Source of the DNA: CAIWHR01 sp963726765
GTDB taxonomy: Bacteria > Pseudomonadota > Gammaproteobacteria > Burkholderiales > Casimicrobiaceae
Length of the DNA: 64,000 nt
Assembly (NCBI GenBank): GCA_963726765.1
Contig: CAVSDH010000011.1
Span: 434,001-498,000, forward strand
Direction: 5' to 3'
Part shown: positions 60,609 through 64,000 of the stretch, in pieces
Layout of the letters: each line of letters starts with the position of its first letter
Numbering within the stretch: the first letter of the stretch is position 1
The notes under the pieces: generated by a model
What the model saw: only the letters and a program-made list of their open reading frames with translations
The model's database searches: none
Told to the model about the DNA's origin: nothing
Translations under genes and position numbers: made by a program

Positions 60609-60812
60609 TCAGGCGGTCTGAATATTGCTCGCCTGTTTTCCCTTGGGCCCGGAAGTCACCTCGAAGCTGACCTTCTGGCCCTCTTTGAGGGACTTGAATC
60701 CCTGCATGTTGATCGCCGAGAAGTGCGCGAACAAATCCTCGCCGCCGTCGTCCGGCGTGATGAACCCGAAACCCTTCGCGTCGTTGAACCACTTGACGGT
60801 ACCTGTTGCCAT
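60609..60812 (-). CDS. Cold-shock-domain protein (CspA family)
   Basis: A 67-residue Csp. GTVKWFNDAKGFGFITPDDG contains RNP1 (KGFGFI), and DLFAHFSAI contains RNP2 (here LFAHF, with the V-F-V-H-F consensus changed to L-F-A-H-F). It is an RNA chaperone of single-stranded nucleic acids. ATG at 60812 (MATGTVKWF) is chosen. The long leader (about 200 bases toward clpS) is typical of csp transcripts. The paralogue number cannot be set. Confidence 0.95.
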   Translation of the reverse strand: MATGTVKWFNDAKGFGFITPDDGGEDLFAHFSAINMQGFKSLKEGQKVSFEVTSGPKGKQASNIQTA

Positions 60813-61055
60813 AGTGCGACATCCTTCCAATGGGATCTAGAGAGTGGTGTTTGGGCGGCAAGTACCGTCTGCGGCAGGATTGCGTGAACACGCGGGCGAA
60901 CCGGAACAGCAGCCACTTGAGAGCCAAACGTCGCTTTTTAGGCGCAGAATCGCGCGCCCGTCAAGCCGAACGGCCGTTAATCCGGTTTCCCCTTGAAAAA
61001 TCTGTTGCAATCATCAAACATAGGACCATACGAGCCCGCTTCGACCGCGTGGATA

Positions 61056-61364
61056 ATGGCCAACAAGCAGCAGGACGGCGCACTACTCGAAGCCGAGAAA
61101 GTCCGGCTGAAGCCGCCACCGCTGTTCAAGGTGCTGTTGATGAACGACGACTACACGCCGATGGACTTTGTCGTCGTGGTGTTGCAGACTGTTTTCGCGA
61201 TGAGCCGGGAAAAGGCCACGCAGGTGATGCTGCAGGTGCATCGAGAGGGGATGGGGGTGTGCGGGACGTACGTCCGCGAGGTCGCCGCCGCGAAGGTCGA
61301 TCAGGTGATCGACCTGGCGCGCCGGCACCAGCACCCTTTGCAGTGCACGATGGAGGAGACTTGA
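61056..61364 (+). CDS. clpS: ClpS, N-degron adaptor of ClpAP
   Basis: A 102-residue ClpS. After a flexible start it has LFKVLLMNDDYTPMDFVVVVLQTVF (substrate-pocket residues N-D-D-Y-T-P-M) and the MSREKATQVMLQVHREGMGVCG helix with V-H-REG, followed by YVREVAAAKVDQVIDLARRH. It hands N-end-rule substrates to ClpA. ATG 61056 is used. The frame is open to 60993 without conservation. clpA follows 73 bases later. Confidence 0.96.
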   Translation: MANKQQDGALLEAEKVRLKPPPLFKVLLMNDDYTPMDFVVVVLQTVFAMSREKATQVMLQVHREGMGVCGTYVREVAAAKVDQVIDLARRHQHPLQCTMEET

Positions 61365-61437
61365 GCGTTAAGGCCGTACCGAGCCCGAATCGCCGCAGCC
61401 CGCGGCGCCACGGCAGCGGCCGCGAAAGGCAACCGCG

Positions 61438-63702
<2,265 letters not shown>

Positions 63703-63722
63703 CCGCACGGGACGGCGAAGCG

Positions 63723-63749
63723 AAAACGGCGCCCGCGGGCGCCGTTTTT
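63723..63749 (+). terminator. Rho-independent terminator of clpA
   Basis: The hairpin AAAACGGCGCC/GGCGCCGTTTT has a three-base loop and a following T run. It begins about 20 bases after the clpA stop and is nearly symmetric, so it could serve the convergent gene too. Confidence 0.9.
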
Positions 63750-63771
63750 CTTCGCTGCCGAGCAAAGCGAA

Positions 63772-64000
63772 TCAGGCCAGCATGTCCGCCCAGATGTTGG
63801 TCGCCCACGCGAACGCGTACGCGCCTTCGATGGCGCTCATCGCCGGCGACAGCCCGCCGGCGCCCGGAACGGGCAGCAGCGTTTTCTTCTCCCGGTCGTA
63901 CTGGTGCACCGAGCAGACATGGATCGATTCCCGGTCCGTGATCATGCTGTAGCACGTGTTGTTCAGCACCGGTTCCGGATTCGGAGGCTGCCCGGCGAGC
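63772..64000 (-). CDS. C-terminal part of an unidentified protein (runs off the window)
   Basis: The frame is open to the window edge, so only the last 75 codons are visible: PNPEPVLNNTCYSMITDRES, IHVCSVHQYDREKKTLLPVP, GAGGLSPAMSAIEGAYAFAW and ATNIWADMLA. Two cysteines and an aromatic-rich end are present. I do not recognise the family. GTG at 63969 could be a start if it is a 65-residue gene, but the open frame continues past it. Confidence 0.45.
   Translation of the reverse strand, partial: LAGQPPNPEPVLNNTCYSMITDRESIHVCSVHQYDREKKTLLPVPGAGGLSPAMSAIEGAYAFAWATNIWADMLA

Overview
The window reads as one contiguous piece of a GC-rich (by eye roughly two thirds G+C) betaproteobacterial chromosome. 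The main evidence is the gene line mlaFEDACB - two-gene ABC exporter - bolA-like - murA - hisGDCBHAFIE - HIT protein - tatABC - htrA - petABC - sspAB, a conserved core order in Betaproteobacteria. Bug-type (tripartite tricarboxylate) binding proteins and the family profile support the same assignment. I cannot fix the order or genus. No prophage, IS element, CRISPR array or rRNA operon was recognised. The only tRNA found is tRNA-Thr(UGU).

Layout. 1-6.5 kb: phospholipid transport (Mla, including the outer-membrane lipoprotein MlaA), a YadG/YadH-type exporter, a BolA-like protein and MurA. 6.5-11.2 kb: a block set between murA and hisG, with QueF, a secreted alpha/beta hydrolase, a tandem two-haem cytochrome c and a MarR-GNAT fusion with a palindromic operator candidate. 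11.4-18.3 kb: a complete histidine pathway. 18.3-25.9 kb: HinT, Tat translocase, HtrA protease, cytochrome bc1 (its Rieske protein carries a twin-arginine signal) and SspA/SspB. 26.2-34 kb: tRNA-Thr and then an accessory block of small envelope or stress proteins (two-TM protein, START-like protein, phospholipase-D-like lipoprotein, DUF3096, entericidin, BON protein, lmo0937-type protein, a cysteine-hairpin repeat protein, a Lys-rich 39-residue ORF) plus a Crp/Fnr remnant. Three intergenic stretches of this block share a near-palindromic element. 34-41.3 kb: SDR, quinone oxidoreductase, acyl-CoA ligase, GAF sensor kinase, MFS exporter. 41.3-47 kb: dnaE and three small-operon genes. 47-51.4 kb: a MacAB-like exporter with two permeases. 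51.5-54.6 kb: a damaged EamA transporter and orphan substrate-binding proteins. 54.8-59.1 kb: panC, deoxynucleoside kinase, folK, pcnB, rluE-like. 59.2-63.7 kb: icd, cspA, clpS, clpA.

A pervasive feature is frame breakage. At least eleven otherwise intact genes (cytochrome c, hisH, htrA, acyl-CoA ligase, sensor kinase, dnaE, a small lipoprotein, a permease, an EamA transporter, a Bug protein, panC) need one or more single-base shifts to be read through. Almost all are single-base insertions, and they hit essential genes such as dnaE. The best explanation is insertion-biased sequencing error rather than gene decay. The EamA transporter, with mostly deletions, is the likeliest exception. The most interesting biology is the 26-33 kb small-protein block, where a shared operator-like element suggests a common regulon.
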